DNA of 64,000 nucleotides from UBA12481 sp012523435 (lineage in GTDB: Bacteria > Bacteroidota > Bacteroidia > Bacteroidales > UBA12481), in assembly GCA_028686135.1 (NCBI GenBank), contig JAQUCP010000001.1:248001-312000 (forward strand). Direction: 5' to 3'. Numbering within the stretch: position 1 is the stretch's first letter; every line of letters starts with the position of its first letter. The notes under the pieces were generated by a model, which made no database searches, had not been told where the DNA came from, and was given only the letters and a program-made list of their open reading frames with translations. Of the stretch, positions 24,016-33,374 are shown one piece after another. The position numbers and the translations under genes were made by a program.

Positions 24016-25957
24016 CTGCACCTGATCCTCTCTTCCGTTTCTTACCGGCCCGTTGTGCAATCTGTTCACTCCTGGCCTGATTCACCTCTGCCTTTTGCCA
24101 ACTCTCACGGGTCAAATCGGTGCCCTCAATGGTCGACCTAACCAGCTCGCGGGCTTTGCTAATTGATTGATTCTGCTTAAAAATCGCCCGCTCCAACTCA
24201 CGGAGTTCCCCCTGATAGGTTTTTGTCTTCTTCTCCTCCTGAACCAGACTCAGGTGTTCAACAACTCTGGCACGAAAACCCTCCAGAATTGGCGAAAAAT
24301 AATCAAGAGCAGCATCCAGACGTTCTAAAAGACGGGATTGGTAGTCCGCCCCACCCAAACTGATCAACCGCTTGGCCTGATCCTGAAATTTTCCGGCAGT
24401 CACCCGTACCGTCCGGAAATCTTCCTCCAACTGCCGGGCCCAATCGTGATATTTCTGCTTAACCGAACGTTTACGATCCATATTGTGACCTTCGGTATTT
24501 CGATGCAAGCGCTTTTCTAAGTCGCTGAAATTAAATGAGTTTACGATATAACTCCTAAGATACGATCGGATCTCCTCCTCTAATACAGTAACCGGAAGTG
24601 CAGCAACATCCTGACTGCCAATAAATTCCTTGATTGAACCATCCGATGGGGGCCCTGACATTGGAAGTCTTGACGAAAGCACTAGCCCATCTAGCGACAC
24701 CAACCTCGAAAGAGCTACATAGATCTGTCCCGGGGCAAACGCTGCTGATACATCGATAATTGCCTTCTGAAACGTGAGCCCCTGGCTCTTATGAATCGTG
24801 ATGGCCCACGCCAGCTTGATGGGGTAATGCGAGAAGGTCCCCGCTATTTTGGTTTCAATCTCGTTCGTGTCTGGATCTAACGTGTACTTCTTATTCTCCC
24901 AGGTATAACGTTCGACCGGAACATCAGGGCCTCCATCATCAAAACTAACCCAGATCTCTTCCTCGCTTAACTCGCTGATCGTGCCAATCCTGCCATTGAA
25001 GTAACGCTGCTCACCAGAATAGTCATTCTTAATAAACATCACCTGAGCCCCCTCCTTCAGCTCCAAACACTCCTCAACAGGATAAAGAAACTCACTGAAA
25101 TCTCCACTTGTTACAGCATGGTAGCAAAACTCGCAACCCGGCAACTCTCTTAAAGCCTGATGATTAATGGCATCCGCTTTACGATTATGCGTTGTCAAAT
25201 AAATATACCCCTGCAAATCCTCTGGAAGAAGATCCGGATTGTATTTACCATTTAGCAACTCCAAATCGTCATGGGTTACACAGTCATCCCTGAAATGATT
25301 GAGCAGTGTAATAAACTCTCGATCAGTCTGCCGGTAGATCTTGTCCAGCTCGATATACAACGGTGGCCTCGCCCTTAGCACCTGCGCCGAAAAGAACCAA
25401 ATATCAGGATACCAGGGCTTCAGATATTCCCACTCTTCCTGTTTGACTACCGGTGGTAATTGAAACAAATCACCAATAAAGAGAACTTGCACCCCACCAA
25501 ATGGTTCAGAGCGATTCCGCCGGACCGAGCGGAGGATCGTGTCGATGGCGTCGAGCAGGTCGGCCCGCAACATACTAACCTCATCAATTATCAATAACTC
25601 CATCTCTTGCAACAACTTACGCTTTGACGCATGCATCTGGAGATTTTTCAAAAGAGTCTCCCGGGTGTTCAGCTGTACACTGATATTCCCGGAAATCGAA
25701 AGCGTGCTGGCAGGGATGAAGCTTCCAAAGGGTAGCTGAAAAAGGGAGTGAAGCGTAACCCCTCCGGCATTGATCGCAGCAATACCGGTAGGGGCAGCCA
25801 CTATGGCGTTCTTATGAGTCTGTAAGACAATGTTTCTTAGAAAAGTAGTCTTGCCTGTACCAGCTTTCCCTGTCAGGAAAATATCCCGGTTCGTCTTGTT
25901 GATGAATCGGGCTGCCAAAGCGGCGGCATCGGTATGAAGGTTAGATTCGGAACTCAT
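23996..25957 (-). CDS. Pif1-like superfamily 1 DNA helicase
   Basis: ATP-dependent DNA helicase of 653 residues. Walker A is GKAGTGKT (30-37), Walker B is LLIIDEVSMLRADLLDAID, and the C-terminal UvrD_C_2 motif is AITIHKSQGLTF followed by YVALSRLVSLDGLVL, all typical of Pif1/RecD2-type helicases. The last 170 residues are a charged helical extension rich in Lys/Arg/Glu (YHDWARQLEEDFR onwards) ending in a basic tail KKRKRGSGAARRSRG that could bind DNA. A role in replication fork or G-quadruplex processing is known for the family but not shown here. Its 3' end overlaps the PiT gene by 20 bases on the opposite strand. Confidence 0.88.
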   Translation of the reverse strand: MSSESNLHTDAAALAARFINKTNRDIFLTGKAGTGKTTFLRNIVLQTHKNAIVAAPTGIAAINAGGVTLHSLFQLPFGSFIPASTLSISGNISVQLNTRETLLKNLQMHASKRKLLQEMELLIIDEVSMLRADLLDAIDTILRSVRRNRSEPFGGVQVLFIGDLFQLPPVVKQEEWEYLKPWYPDIWFFSAQVLRARPPLYIELDKIYRQTDREFITLLNHFRDDCVTHDDLELLNGKYNPDLLPEDLQGYIYLTTHNRKADAINHQALRELPGCEFCYHAVTSGDFSEFLYPVEECLELKEGAQVMFIKNDYSGEQRYFNGRIGTISELSEEEIWVSFDDGGPDVPVERYTWENKKYTLDPDTNEIETKIAGTFSHYPIKLAWAITIHKSQGLTFQKAIIDVSAAFAPGQIYVALSRLVSLDGLVLSSRLPMSGPPSDGSIKEFIGSQDVAALPVTVLEEEIRSYLRSYIVNSFNFSDLEKRLHRNTEGHNMDRKRSVKQKYHDWARQLEEDFRTVRVTAGKFQDQAKRLISLGGADYQSRLLERLDAALDYFSPILEGFRARVVEHLSLVQEEKKTKTYQGELRELERAIFKQNQSISKARELVRSTIEGTDLTRESWQKAEVNQARSEQIAQRAGKKRKRGSGAARRSRG

Positions 25958-26092
25958 CCGGTTGGGTTTGGGGAACTATTTTCTCAAACAATTTTTTAGA
26001 CAAGATATTACTTTGATCCGTCAAATTATCAGGATTCCAGCACGACGGCCTCTGTTTTATTACTAATATTAGCTCCCTGAAATAGTTACCAA

Positions 26093-27577
26093 ATGAATGC
26101 CAGACACCTACTCCTACTGATCGGCCTCATCATCCTGACTGCCCTCTCTTCCTGCCACCATACGCCACAGGAGAAACCCACCCGGATAATAGTATCTGGG
26201 CAGGTATTGAATTTTGAGGATAGTAGCACGGTTTTCACCTATGACCCCTACCAGTTTCTCGGTACGACACAAAAAATTGATGTCCATTTCGAGCCCAGAG
26301 GATTTTTCCATCTGGAGATGGAGACTGACGTACCCCTGAAGGGATTCTTCTCCTTTGGGCGGGTCCCGAAAATCTATCATTTTGATATTGTGCAAGTTGA
26401 TGGTCGCGACTCGAGCCTGTCGGTCGAGTCGGCCGATTTCCGGATGGTGTACCTCTGGCTGGAACCTGGAGATAGCCTGGCTATGACCCTGGATGCAGCT
26501 GACATTGCCGAAACATTAACTTTCAGTGGAACCGGAGCCGTAAACAACCGGTTTATCAACCTGGAAGCTAATCGATTCGATGATTACAAGCATCGTTATC
26601 TGGGAAATTATTACCATTACACCTTCCGGCAACCCAATGATTTCAAGAGGGTTATCAATCTACTTAGGGAAGAAAAGATGACCTTTCTGGCCAATTTTCC
26701 GGAGCAGGATCAACTGAGTGCGGCATTGAAAAAAGTGTATCAATCCAATTATGAGACAGAATCCGTTCGAAAAAAACTCTCCTACCCCGGCACTCACCAG
26801 GGTTTCAATGATGGTCGAGCGGCAGTATTGCCGACGGATTACTATGCATTCCTGGATTCACTTCCAAAACCGGAGGCAATCGGACCGTTAGGAACAGGAT
26901 ATTATTACTACCTCAATAGTGTCTGGCGCCGGAAGTTTTCGCTCGAATCAGACTCAACAAGCTCATCTGATGACTTTTATAATTTCATCCTGAACAACAT
27001 CCCGGAGCGAGTCGGGTATGAGTTCCTGGCCTACGCGCTTCCGCGCGATTTCCGGAAAGCACTATACGACCGTTTTGACTCTGATTGTCCCTATCCGGAT
27101 ATCGCGGCGGTCGTTAAAGAGAAATACCATTCAATGGAAGGGATGCTTGAGGGGAGTCCTGCACCAGAGGTTACGCTGGAAAACGCTGATGGTCAGCCGG
27201 TAACACTCCAAGAGCTTCGCGGAACCTTTGTGTACATCGATTTCTGGGCTACCTGGTGTGCTCCCTGTATTAAAGAGATCCCGTTCCTGCAAGAGGTAGA
27301 GAAGAGGTATCACGGCAAGAATATTCGCTTTGTGAGTATCTCGTTTGACAAGGAGGCCGATCGGGAAAAGTGGCACAACTACATCATTGACAATGATTTA
27401 AAAGGCACCCAACTAATAGCAGGGCAGGAAGCGCACGATCAGCTGTCGGAGACCTTTCATATTGACCTGATCCCCCGATTCATCCTATTGGATCCCGATG
27501 GCCGGGTTGTCCATGCCAATGCCCCCAGGCCATCCAGCCCAGGCTTGATAGAGTTGCTTAAGAAAGTCGGAATTTAG
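26093..27577 (+). CDS. TlpA-like thioredoxin-fold lipoprotein
   Basis: Lipoprotein of 494 residues with lipobox ALSSC (Cys21). Residues 30-340 form an unassigned N-terminal region with a DUF4369-like beta start. The C-terminal TlpA/AhpC-type thioredoxin domain (about 350-494) has the redox motif WCAPC (389-392) in FVYIDFWATWCAPC, and a cis-Pro loop at LIPRF. It probably acts as a thiol-disulfide oxidoreductase or redox sensor on the periplasmic face. The closing stretch ANAPRPSSP resembles CRAPRPSEP in the second TlpA-like protein at 31940-33340, so the two are paralogues. It is a single gene with no clear operon partner. Confidence 0.87.
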   Translation: MNARHLLLLIGLIILTALSSCHHTPQEKPTRIIVSGQVLNFEDSSTVFTYDPYQFLGTTQKIDVHFEPRGFFHLEMETDVPLKGFFSFGRVPKIYHFDIVQVDGRDSSLSVESADFRMVYLWLEPGDSLAMTLDAADIAETLTFSGTGAVNNRFINLEANRFDDYKHRYLGNYYHYTFRQPNDFKRVINLLREEKMTFLANFPEQDQLSAALKKVYQSNYETESVRKKLSYPGTHQGFNDGRAAVLPTDYYAFLDSLPKPEAIGPLGTGYYYYLNSVWRRKFSLESDSTSSSDDFYNFILNNIPERVGYEFLAYALPRDFRKALYDRFDSDCPYPDIAAVVKEKYHSMEGMLEGSPAPEVTLENADGQPVTLQELRGTFVYIDFWATWCAPCIKEIPFLQEVEKRYHGKNIRFVSISFDKEADREKWHNYIIDNDLKGTQLIAGQEAHDQLSETFHIDLIPRFILLDPDGRVVHANAPRPSSPGLIELLKKVGI

Positions 27578-27614
27578 TGTGTCTTACGGTCCTTTTGGTT
27601 TCCATTTGGGGTGG

Positions 27615-29288
27615 CTATTTCCCCATCACCATTTTATTACGGACGATTCTCAGCATGTCGGTTCGCTCCTCGCCGCTCAGTTCGTTCTCAGCCTTGTGAA
27701 TCAGCGTTTCAAGGTGAATAGTCTCATTTGAGGAAGATATCCGCAGATTGTCGCGGGTGGCATCGAGGATGATTAGCTTGTCAGCACCAGCAAGGGGTTT
27801 CCAAGGTTCCCATAAAGGCACCCCCTCGCCGTTTGGATTTCCCGTATGGGCAAAATTTCCGATGAATCGCATACAGAGATTAGTCAGCTTTTCCCGTCCT
27901 TTCCGGTTGGCCGCTGAAAATGTTCGACCCACGATCACTGACAGCTGACTGGGGCCGTTGCCATAAAAGAACGGTATTTCGGCATAATGATGTGCACCCA
28001 GCACCTCTCCTTTGTTACGCGGTAAAACACTGATTCCCTGTTCATCCTTAGCACCCCAGTCAAACCGGTACGCAAAAACCGGTGGGGCATCCGGATGCGC
28101 CGTGATCAAGGTTGCGATAGAATCCAGCCCTCCTATTCTCCAGAGCAGTGACTGGTACTCTGTCAGGATTTCATACCCTCTCGTTCCGGGTTTAGGGTCC
28201 TTGGCCATATAACGAAACAGGGCAGCTTCATCCTTGTTCACCCCGATAAGCAGAGGTACGGGATTGGCCCACCGACCAGATTGTATCGCCTGATACCCCT
28301 CTTTTGGAATCACATATCCATCACTTAGTACGTTTGGCCACTTGGCCATGCCAGCATCCATGGTAGAAAAATTCTTCATCAGCTCACCGGGCGATTTCCC
28401 TCTGAGGTATTCGTTGATTTCAGCAGGGGTCATCCCCGCTAATCGTTTGGCCGCATCTGGTTCCCCTTCTGCTAATCCATCAACCACAAGAAGATTCTTA
28501 AGTAATTGATTTGTTGCCCTTTCCGATTCATCAGCTTTATAAAGCAGCGTTAATCCGCTCTCTGAAACAGCCCGATGAAACAGTCCTTTGGCAGTGGGTG
28601 AGATCAGCAACGACAGCACATTGATTCCGCCAGCCGATTCGCCAGCAATGGTTACCTGGTTTGGGTCACCACCGAAAGCGGCGATATTTTCTTTGACCCA
28701 TTTCAGTGCCTGAATCAGGTCGAGCGTGCCAAAATTTCCGCTTTGATCTGCCTCTGAGCCTGATCCTGTAATCGCAGGATGGCGAAGCCATCCCATCACG
28801 CCCAGGCGGTAGTTTGCGGTAACGAAAATCATATTAGAATGGTTTGACGACAGCGCCCCGTCATAGTCTTTGACCCCTGAGGTGCCCAACGAATTGCCCC
28901 CGCCGTGGATATAGAAATAGACCGGAAGGCCTGTCTCCCCGCTTTTGGGGCGCCAAATATTCAGATAGAGGCAATCCTCCGAACCTACGGCTCCGATCAC
29001 CGGAACTGTCTGATTGGCAGGACTTCCATACTTTCGTGCTTTTCGGACCCCCTCCCAGGGGACTGGATCAACCGGGGCCTTCCAGCGTAGCTCACCAACC
29101 GGTGGAGAGGCAAAGGGTATTCCCTTCCAGGCCCAGGTCTGGTGCTTATCGGAAAAGCCCCTGACAATTCCATAATGAGTCTTAACCTCAGGCCCATTAC
29201 TCCAATTTCCGATATTCTGAGCGGTGGAGGTCCCCGCGGCTAATAAAGCTGGCACAATTGCCAGCAAAATTTTAACAAATGATCTCAT
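27615..29288 (-). CDS. Type B carboxylesterase
   Basis: Secreted esterase of the para-nitrobenzyl-esterase/cholinesterase family, about 557 residues, with a cleavable signal (MRSFVKILLAIVPALL then STAQ). Visible features are the type-B signature EDCLYLNIW, the oxyanion HGGG and the nucleophile GESAGG; counted from the possible ATG at 29297 these fall at about 107-115, 131-134 and Ser221. The catalytic His is probably in GAHHYAEIPF. The start at 29288 gives the better signal peptide, whereas the upstream ATG would overlap the GH29 stop by 7 bases. Placement directly after a fucosidase suggests it removes ester groups from glycans or plant/algal material, but the natural substrate is unknown. 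Confidence 0.9.
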   Translation of the reverse strand: MRSFVKILLAIVPALLAAGTSTAQNIGNWSNGPEVKTHYGIVRGFSDKHQTWAWKGIPFASPPVGELRWKAPVDPVPWEGVRKARKYGSPANQTVPVIGAVGSEDCLYLNIWRPKSGETGLPVYFYIHGGGNSLGTSGVKDYDGALSSNHSNMIFVTANYRLGVMGWLRHPAITGSGSEADQSGNFGTLDLIQALKWVKENIAAFGGDPNQVTIAGESAGGINVLSLLISPTAKGLFHRAVSESGLTLLYKADESERATNQLLKNLLVVDGLAEGEPDAAKRLAGMTPAEINEYLRGKSPGELMKNFSTMDAGMAKWPNVLSDGYVIPKEGYQAIQSGRWANPVPLLIGVNKDEAALFRYMAKDPKPGTRGYEILTEYQSLLWRIGGLDSIATLITAHPDAPPVFAYRFDWGAKDEQGISVLPRNKGEVLGAHHYAEIPFFYGNGPSQLSVIVGRTFSAANRKGREKLTNLCMRFIGNFAHTGNPNGEGVPLWEPWKPLAGADKLIILDATRDNLRISSSNETIHLETLIHKAENELSGEERTDMLRIVRNKMVMGK

Positions 29289-29290
29289 TT

Positions 29291-30679
29291 CTACCATTCC
29301 AATTTAATGTCATCCAGCAGGTGAGCCGGACGGTTAATTCGTATCCTCAAAACATAGGCCGGTGCTGCCGGGAGCCTGTCAGGAACTTCAATCCTCAGAT
29401 TTTCTTTATCAGTTGTGTAGCTAACCCGATTGCCACCAAGCAAAGAGACTGCTCGAACTCTGATGCCCTCCGGCAGGGGGAGGATGATCTCTTTTAGATT
29501 ATCATCCATGACATGCACGAAAACATCCTGGCCTTTATGCGTTGTAACCAATTGATTATTTGGCAAATACGGACCTCCACGAGTTCCATACACGCCTTCT
29601 CCGTTCACCTGAAGCCATCGACCCACCTCCTTCAACAGTTCCACCTGACGAGGCTCGATACGGCCATCAGGCATCGGTCCAACATTGAGAAGCAGGTTAC
29701 CATTACCTCCGATCGTTTTGATCAGGGTAAGAATCAGCTCTTCTGATGTTTTAAGCTGATCATCTGGCTTCCAAGCCCATTGTTCACCCACAGTGATACA
29801 AGATTCCCAGGGAAAATCACGATTAAACCCGCCGATCCTTTGTTCCGGAGTACCAAAATCGCCAGCATATTTCGCCACACTGTCGGTCATCCCAGCCATC
29901 GATTTATACCCTTTGTCCACCCGGTTGTTGATCAGAATATCATCCTTCAGATCCCGGATAAACTTGTACAGTTCCATGCCATCCTGATGGGTCCAGGAAG
30001 CTTCCCATTGCCCATCAAACCAGAGGATATTGGTTTGATAATCCTCCACAAGTTCCTCAACCTGATTGAAGAGGAATTCCTTGTAGATGCTCATATCCGA
30101 TTCCTCCACTGGACGCGGATCGTTGTAACGCGTGGTATAATGCGGATGTTTCCAGTCAAGAATGGAGTGATAAGTCCCGAAGAGTATCCCATGCTTTTCG
30201 CAGGCGAGTTGCATTTCTCGTAAGACGTCGCGTTTGAATGGTGTACTTTCTATGTCGTAATCGGTATACTTCGAAGGCCAGATGGAGAATCCATCGTGGT
30301 GCTTGGTGGTGATCACAAAATACTTCATCCCAGCCTCTTTAGCGAGGCTAATCCACTCATCAGCTTTAAACCGCATCGGATTAAACCGCAGATACAGACT
30401 ATCATACACTGATATTGGCACCTCGCGGCCCCTTGACCATCCAATTTCTGTTCCTTGAAGCGCGACAGGGCCCCAGTGAACGAACATTCCAAATCGCATA
30501 TCCTGCCATTGCTGCATGGCCATCGCGTTTGTTTTCAAATCCGGGAAAGCCTCACCACCACCGCCCGGGGGAGGAGGCCAAGCGGGTTGCTCCGAACAGG
30601 AGAATACAGAAAAAGCAACTACCAAGAGAATAACACCCCGAATTAGGGAATGCCATACGTAGGAAAAATAGGTTTTCAT
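29291..30679 (-). CDS. Alpha-L-fucosidase (GH29) lipoprotein
   Basis: Glycoside hydrolase of 462 residues with an N-terminal membrane signal ending in VFSC (Cys28), probably a lipoprotein. GH29 landmarks are FGMFVHWGP (63-71), TKHHDGFSIW (125-134) and the nucleophile Asp222 in ILWFDGQW, followed by GNGNLLLNVGPMPDG. The C-terminal beta domain (about 375-450) is present. It should release alpha-linked L-fucose from glycans outside the cytoplasm. The acid/base residue varies in this family and was not assigned. The carboxylesterase gene starts at or just after its stop codon, so the two are coupled. Confidence 0.94.
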   Translation of the reverse strand: MKTYFSYVWHSLIRGVILLVVAFSVFSCSEQPAWPPPPGGGGEAFPDLKTNAMAMQQWQDMRFGMFVHWGPVALQGTEIGWSRGREVPISVYDSLYLRFNPMRFKADEWISLAKEAGMKYFVITTKHHDGFSIWPSKYTDYDIESTPFKRDVLREMQLACEKHGILFGTYHSILDWKHPHYTTRYNDPRPVEESDMSIYKEFLFNQVEELVEDYQTNILWFDGQWEASWTHQDGMELYKFIRDLKDDILINNRVDKGYKSMAGMTDSVAKYAGDFGTPEQRIGGFNRDFPWESCITVGEQWAWKPDDQLKTSEELILTLIKTIGGNGNLLLNVGPMPDGRIEPRQVELLKEVGRWLQVNGEGVYGTRGGPYLPNNQLVTTHKGQDVFVHVMDDNLKEIILPLPEGIRVRAVSLLGGNRVSYTTDKENLRIEVPDRLPAAPAYVLRIRINRPAHLLDDIKLEW

Positions 30680-30734
30680 CGTGATTATTTTTCCAAATGA
30701 CCAATCGGGCTGGTTACAGCCAATGAAAATCGGA

Positions 30735-31838
30735 CTAAGAATACCGCATGACCATCCTCTTCATCTCCTCAAACTGCCGTTCCATGCTTTGTAGCAGTTT
30801 AAACTGAGCTCTTGCACGTTGAAGATTATGGTGTTCGTGCTTGATTTTAAAGTAGTTATCCCCATCCACATAATCTGTCAGGAAACGCAGACCGATCATA
30901 TAAGGAAGGAGCTTGCCCGAGAGGGCGAGGTAATCGATTTCTGTCCCCGTGAGGGTGCTACGGGTTTCATCCAGGAAGCCGCTGGTATAGCCTTCGAACA
31001 GCCGGATATCCATCTCCACGCGGGAAAGATCGGGATCATCCTCTGCGCCGGTGTTGGTGGAGGTACGAATGCTATCTCCGAAATCATAATGGACGTATCC
31101 GGGCATCACGGTATCGAGGTCGATAACGCATAGGCCCTTATCCTGTTGATTAAGCAGTACGTTATTGAATTTGGTGTCGTTATGAGTGATCCGCAGGGGG
31201 ATTTTTCTATCTTGACCCAATCGCAGGATTGTTCCCATCTCGTGTGCTCGTTCCAAAACAAAGGCGGTCTCTTTTTTGACATCTCCGGCGCGGTTTTTTG
31301 GATTGCGCTCCAGGGTGGATCTAAAAATATCCAGGCGCCACTCAATATTGTGAAAATTGGGAATGATCTCTTTGAGTGGTGCGCCAGGCAGATCTGCAAT
31401 CATAGCTTGGAACCGGCCAAACATTCGCCCACCCTCATACGCTTTCTCCGGAGAATCAACGATATCATAACTGCGGGTGTCGCTGATAAAGATGTACACT
31501 CGCCAGTAATTCCCATCCTGATCAATCAGATACGACTTTCCTTCATGCGTCGGAATCAGCGTCAAAACCTCCCGGTCTGGATCAGTGCCAGGAATTGCCT
31601 CCAATTTGTTCCGAATATGACTGGTGACCCGGCTAATATTATCCATCAGGGCAGGCACATCAGGGAAAACCCGGTGGTTGATGCGCTGGAGAATGTAATC
31701 GTAGCAGTCTGGCTCAACTGTGATAACTTGGTAAGTATCATTGATATGGCCACTACCGTATGGTAAAATGGATTGTATGGTGCCAGTCAGACGAAAGCCG
31801 GATGCAACCCGGGACAAATCGGAAAAAGAGTGAGCCAT
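30735..31838 (-). CDS. Aminoglycoside phosphotransferase-fold kinase, N-acetylhexosamine 1-kinase-like (NahK-like)
   Basis: Cytoplasmic APH/choline-kinase-fold protein of 367 residues. The catalytic loop reads ITHNDTKFNNVLL, and the metal-binding DFG-equivalent is CVIDLDTVMPG followed by HYDFGDSIR, a pattern close to N-acetylhexosamine 1-kinases (THNDPK...LIDLDTVMPG). The predicted role is phosphorylation of GlcNAc/GalNAc, or another released sugar, at C1. This fits the neighbouring fucosidase, GH3 and sialate esterase genes. The ATG at 31838 is preferred over an in-frame ATG at 31889 because a perfect TATCTTTG promoter box lies between them. Sugar specificity is inferred. Confidence 0.8.
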   Translation of the reverse strand: MAHSFSDLSRVASGFRLTGTIQSILPYGSGHINDTYQVITVEPDCYDYILQRINHRVFPDVPALMDNISRVTSHIRNKLEAIPGTDPDREVLTLIPTHEGKSYLIDQDGNYWRVYIFISDTRSYDIVDSPEKAYEGGRMFGRFQAMIADLPGAPLKEIIPNFHNIEWRLDIFRSTLERNPKNRAGDVKKETAFVLERAHEMGTILRLGQDRKIPLRITHNDTKFNNVLLNQQDKGLCVIDLDTVMPGYVHYDFGDSIRTSTNTGAEDDPDLSRVEMDIRLFEGYTSGFLDETRSTLTGTEIDYLALSGKLLPYMIGLRFLTDYVDGDNYFKIKHEHHNLQRARAQFKLLQSMERQFEEMKRMVMRYS

Positions 31839-31857
31839 GCTTAATAGAAATTTAGGC

Positions 31858-31865
31858 CAAAGATA
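31858..31865 (-). promoter_or_regulatory. -7 box of the NahK-like kinase gene
   Basis: The minus strand reads TATCTTTG, an exact TAnnTTTG match ending 19 bases before the ATG at 31838. It lies downstream of the longer in-frame start at 31889 and therefore decides in favour of the shorter protein. Confidence 0.5.
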
Positions 31866-31939
31866 GTCTCTTTGGCTGAGGGTTACCACAGGTTAGGCAA
31901 GATTCGTGATGAAGAAAGCGGCTTCCTATTGTACAGGCG

Positions 31940-33340
31940 TTACTGGTCAAGGGAACCGGAAATATTCAACCCTTCCAGCACAATCTTCAGCTCCGGTTCT
32001 GACGGCCTTGGTGCACGGCAATTGATGATGTTGCCATCTGGTCCAATCAGAACAAAGGTCGGGATGTATTTCACGATATACTTGTCGTTCTCCATAGTGG
32101 CATCATGAAACTGCAACCAGGAGAACCCCTCTTCAGTCACCATTTTCTCCCAGGCGCTTTTGTCGCGATCGACTGAGATACTCATGATAGCCAGATTACT
32201 GTCTTTGTACTCTTCGTATAAGTCTTTCAGGTGAGGGATCTCAATTTTGCAGGGACCACACCAGGTTGCCCAGAAATCAATGTACACATATTTACCCCTA
32301 TATTCGGCCAGGGTATGCTCAACTCCCTGCATATCAACTACTTTAAAATCCGGAGCCGGTTTGCCTGGCTGAATGGCTTCCCATTGGGCGACAGTAGTTT
32401 TGATTTCAGTCAGCTGGTCCGAATTCTTGGCCAAGGCATAATAAGCCTGAAGCTGATCTCCGATACCGCCAATCCCGTTGGCATCCATTTGCTGGCTCAG
32501 TTCGCGGTACATCAAATTCTCGATCAATTCTGGACTGGTGAAGGTTTTCTGGATATAATTGAATTTGGCAGCCAAAAAGTCGGGTTTGCCCCACAAATCG
32601 CCCGTCAGACCAGCCTCTTTCTGAGCCTGATTGTTAACATTGTTCGACAGGTAGCTCATCGCCGCCGGAACATTTACCAGCATCGGGTGGTTCAGGTCAA
32701 TACCCTCTTCCAGCGAGTTCCAATTGTCTGGCAGAATTACCGTATCTTTCTCGGTATAGTACTGGTGTGCCGAGACGTAATTTTTCATGTCCATGATCTG
32801 GGTAAATTGGATTGACAGGCTTTCAATTTCCGCAAAATCCTGATCGAACCCAGCCTCCAATTTTTTAGCATTCAGCATACTGTGGAAAACCTCAGTCAAT
32901 GAATCCCGGCTAGCACGATAATCAGTGGGCTCTTTTAAATATTGAGCTCTCAGGCCCCGGCTCCATTCTCGCTGGACCTTGCTCTTATCTATTAGATAGT
33001 CAGCCACAGCTTTCAGGTCACCGTCAAAAGCCAGGGTGTTGTCCCAATCGGCATAATCCACGGTAAGGATCAATTCTTTCCCCGGGACCAAGTAAATCGG
33101 GATGTTTTTTCGATCGACCACGAGGTTCCCGGAGATGCTCTGGGTCATCTCTTTCTCGTAAACAAAGCCACCATCGGCGGCCAGCGTGATGGTATCGGCA
33201 TTTCGTCCTTCAATGAAGCGAACCAACAGGGTATCAGCATTCAGGATCGTTCCGGTCAGCTTGACCTGCTCAGCGGGTTGCTTCTGGCATCCCCAGGTCA
33301 GGGACAGAATGGCGAGAGCGAAGAAAATAGTCTTTTTCAT
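31940..33340 (-). CDS. TlpA-like thioredoxin-fold lipoprotein
   Basis: Lipoprotein of 466 residues, lipobox LTWGC (Cys18). It has a DUF4369-like N-terminal beta domain (TGTILNADTLLVRFIEGRNADTI), a helical middle region, and a C-terminal TlpA domain with WCGPC (361-364) in YVYIDFWATWCGPC and cis-Pro loop YIPTF. It is probably a periplasm-facing thiol oxidoreductase. The ATG at 33340 is used because it gives a compact lipoprotein signal; an in-frame ATG at 33361 would add seven residues ahead of it. It is a paralogue of the protein at 26093-27577, and follows the sialate esterase gene on the same strand after 34 bases. Confidence 0.88.
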   Translation of the reverse strand: MKKTIFFALAILSLTWGCQKQPAEQVKLTGTILNADTLLVRFIEGRNADTITLAADGGFVYEKEMTQSISGNLVVDRKNIPIYLVPGKELILTVDYADWDNTLAFDGDLKAVADYLIDKSKVQREWSRGLRAQYLKEPTDYRASRDSLTEVFHSMLNAKKLEAGFDQDFAEIESLSIQFTQIMDMKNYVSAHQYYTEKDTVILPDNWNSLEEGIDLNHPMLVNVPAAMSYLSNNVNNQAQKEAGLTGDLWGKPDFLAAKFNYIQKTFTSPELIENLMYRELSQQMDANGIGGIGDQLQAYYALAKNSDQLTEIKTTVAQWEAIQPGKPAPDFKVVDMQGVEHTLAEYRGKYVYIDFWATWCGPCKIEIPHLKDLYEEYKDSNLAIMSISVDRDKSAWEKMVTEEGFSWLQFHDATMENDKYIVKYIPTFVLIGPDGNIINCRAPRPSEPELKIVLEGLNISGSLDQ

Positions 33341-33374
33341 AGTAATCTTGGTTAATTGCATGATTTAGTTATAG

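Noticed and set aside
31839..31889. Longer start for the NahK-like kinase
   Set aside because: An exact promoter box lies between it and the chosen ATG.
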